From an uncultured Collinsella sp. (GTDB taxonomy: Bacteria; Actinomycetota; Coriobacteriia; Coriobacteriales; Coriobacteriaceae), in the NCBI GenBank assembly GCA_900550835.1, contig URTP01000031.1, positions 1-15,553 of the forward strand: a DNA stretch of 15,553 bases. Direction: 5' to 3'. Under the pieces are notes generated by a model, which saw only the letters and a program-made list of their open reading frames with translations, made no database searches and was not told where the DNA came from. Shown piece after piece: positions 15,091 through 15,553 of this stretch. A program made the translations under genes and the position numbers. Numbering within the stretch: position 1 is the stretch's first letter; every line of letters begins with the position of its first letter.

Positions 15091-15537
15091 ATGAAGCACA
15101 TCGATACGACCCAGCTCGACACCACCGCCTGCCAGGCTCAGGCTGCCGAATACCACACCCGTGGCTTTAACTGTGCCCAGGCCGTCGCCTGTACGCTCGC
15201 ACCAGCCGTCGGCCTCGATCCCCAGATTGCCTTTACCCTCACCGAGGGCTTTGGCGCCGGCATGGGCGGCATGACCGAAACCTGCGGCGCCATCTCGGGC
15301 GCCGTGGCCATCATGGGCTTCGTGATGAGCGACTGCATGGAAAACCCCAAGACCAAGGGCCAGACCTACAAACTGTCGCGCGAGATCGCCAAACGTTTTG
15401 GCGAGAAGAACACGACGACCGTCTGCGGCACGCTCAAGGGCGTCGGATCGGATAAGGGTCCGCTCCGCAGCTGCCCCGGCTGCATCGACGATGCCGTCGA
15501 GATCGCCTGTGATGTGCTAAAGCAGCTCGCCGAGTAA
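15091..15537 (+). CDS. C_GCAxxG_C_C family putative redox-active protein
   Basis: A 148-residue Cys-rich protein of the family named for its C-GCAxxG-C-C pattern. Nine Cys are present (14, 28, 34, 65, 82, 112, 128, 131, 140). FNCAQAVACTLAP, GAGMGGMTETCGAISGAVAIMG (about 55-76), VCGTLKGVG and SCPGCIDDAVEIACDVL are the conserved stretches. The family is thought to be redox-active or metal-binding, with no assigned reaction. The ATG at 15091 has AAGGAGA seven bases upstream; an open frame extends back to 14947 but is not family-like. It is divergent from metY and seems to be transcribed alone; no convincing promoter was found. Confidence 0.87.
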   Translation: MKHIDTTQLDTTACQAQAAEYHTRGFNCAQAVACTLAPAVGLDPQIAFTLTEGFGAGMGGMTETCGAISGAVAIMGFVMSDCMENPKTKGQTYKLSREIAKRFGEKNTTTVCGTLKGVGSDKGPLRSCPGCIDDAVEIACDVLKQLAE

Positions 15538-15553
15538 ACTGCGGCAACAGAAA

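Overview
The window is high-GC bacterial DNA that looks like a gut actinobacterium of the Coriobacteriia, most likely Collinsella or a close relative. That is inference from gene content, composition and a dispersed hairpin repeat that I associate with Collinsella; there is no rRNA or marker gene to prove it. The left 8.2 kb is a block of minus-strand genes for selenium and molybdenum metabolism. The right half is ordinary housekeeping and transport.

Positions 1-2682 (minus) form a selenium operon in the order selD, yedF, a DUF3343 putative Se/S carrier, and a cysteine desulfurase-like aminotransferase cut off by the window edge. SelD itself appears to be a selenoprotein. Its normal start gives an in-frame TGA at codon 17, exactly where the catalytic Cys/Sec of the family sits, and a perfect 8-bp hairpin lies in the bacterial SECIS window downstream. 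A gene caller that treats this TGA as a stop would lose the N-terminus and the active site.

Positions 2810-6267 (minus) are a molybdate ABC transporter operon, modA-modB-modC. ModB carries an unusual extracytoplasmic domain of about 190 residues in front of its permease. An AT-rich, perfect 13-bp inverted repeat lies just upstream of the modA -10 box. Positions 6455-8222 (minus) are moeA and a mogA/moaB-type gene, the last steps of molybdenum cofactor synthesis, closed by an intrinsic terminator. Together these loci supply selenophosphate, molybdate and Moco. This points to a selenium-dependent molybdoenzyme outside the window, either a Sec formate dehydrogenase or a Se-dependent Mo hydroxylase.

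Positions 8434-10904 (plus) hold a CLC-family antiporter with fluoride-type motifs and a diacylglycerol/sphingosine-kinase-family lipid kinase. Positions 10926-14859 (minus) hold a short RF-1 domain (GGQ) protein, xpt, a DHA2-type MFS exporter and metY. Intrinsic terminators follow xpt and metY. A C_GCAxxG_C_C redox protein (plus) closes the window. No stretch longer than about 250 bases lacks a gene. I saw no tRNA, rRNA, CRISPR array, insertion sequence or recognised riboswitch.
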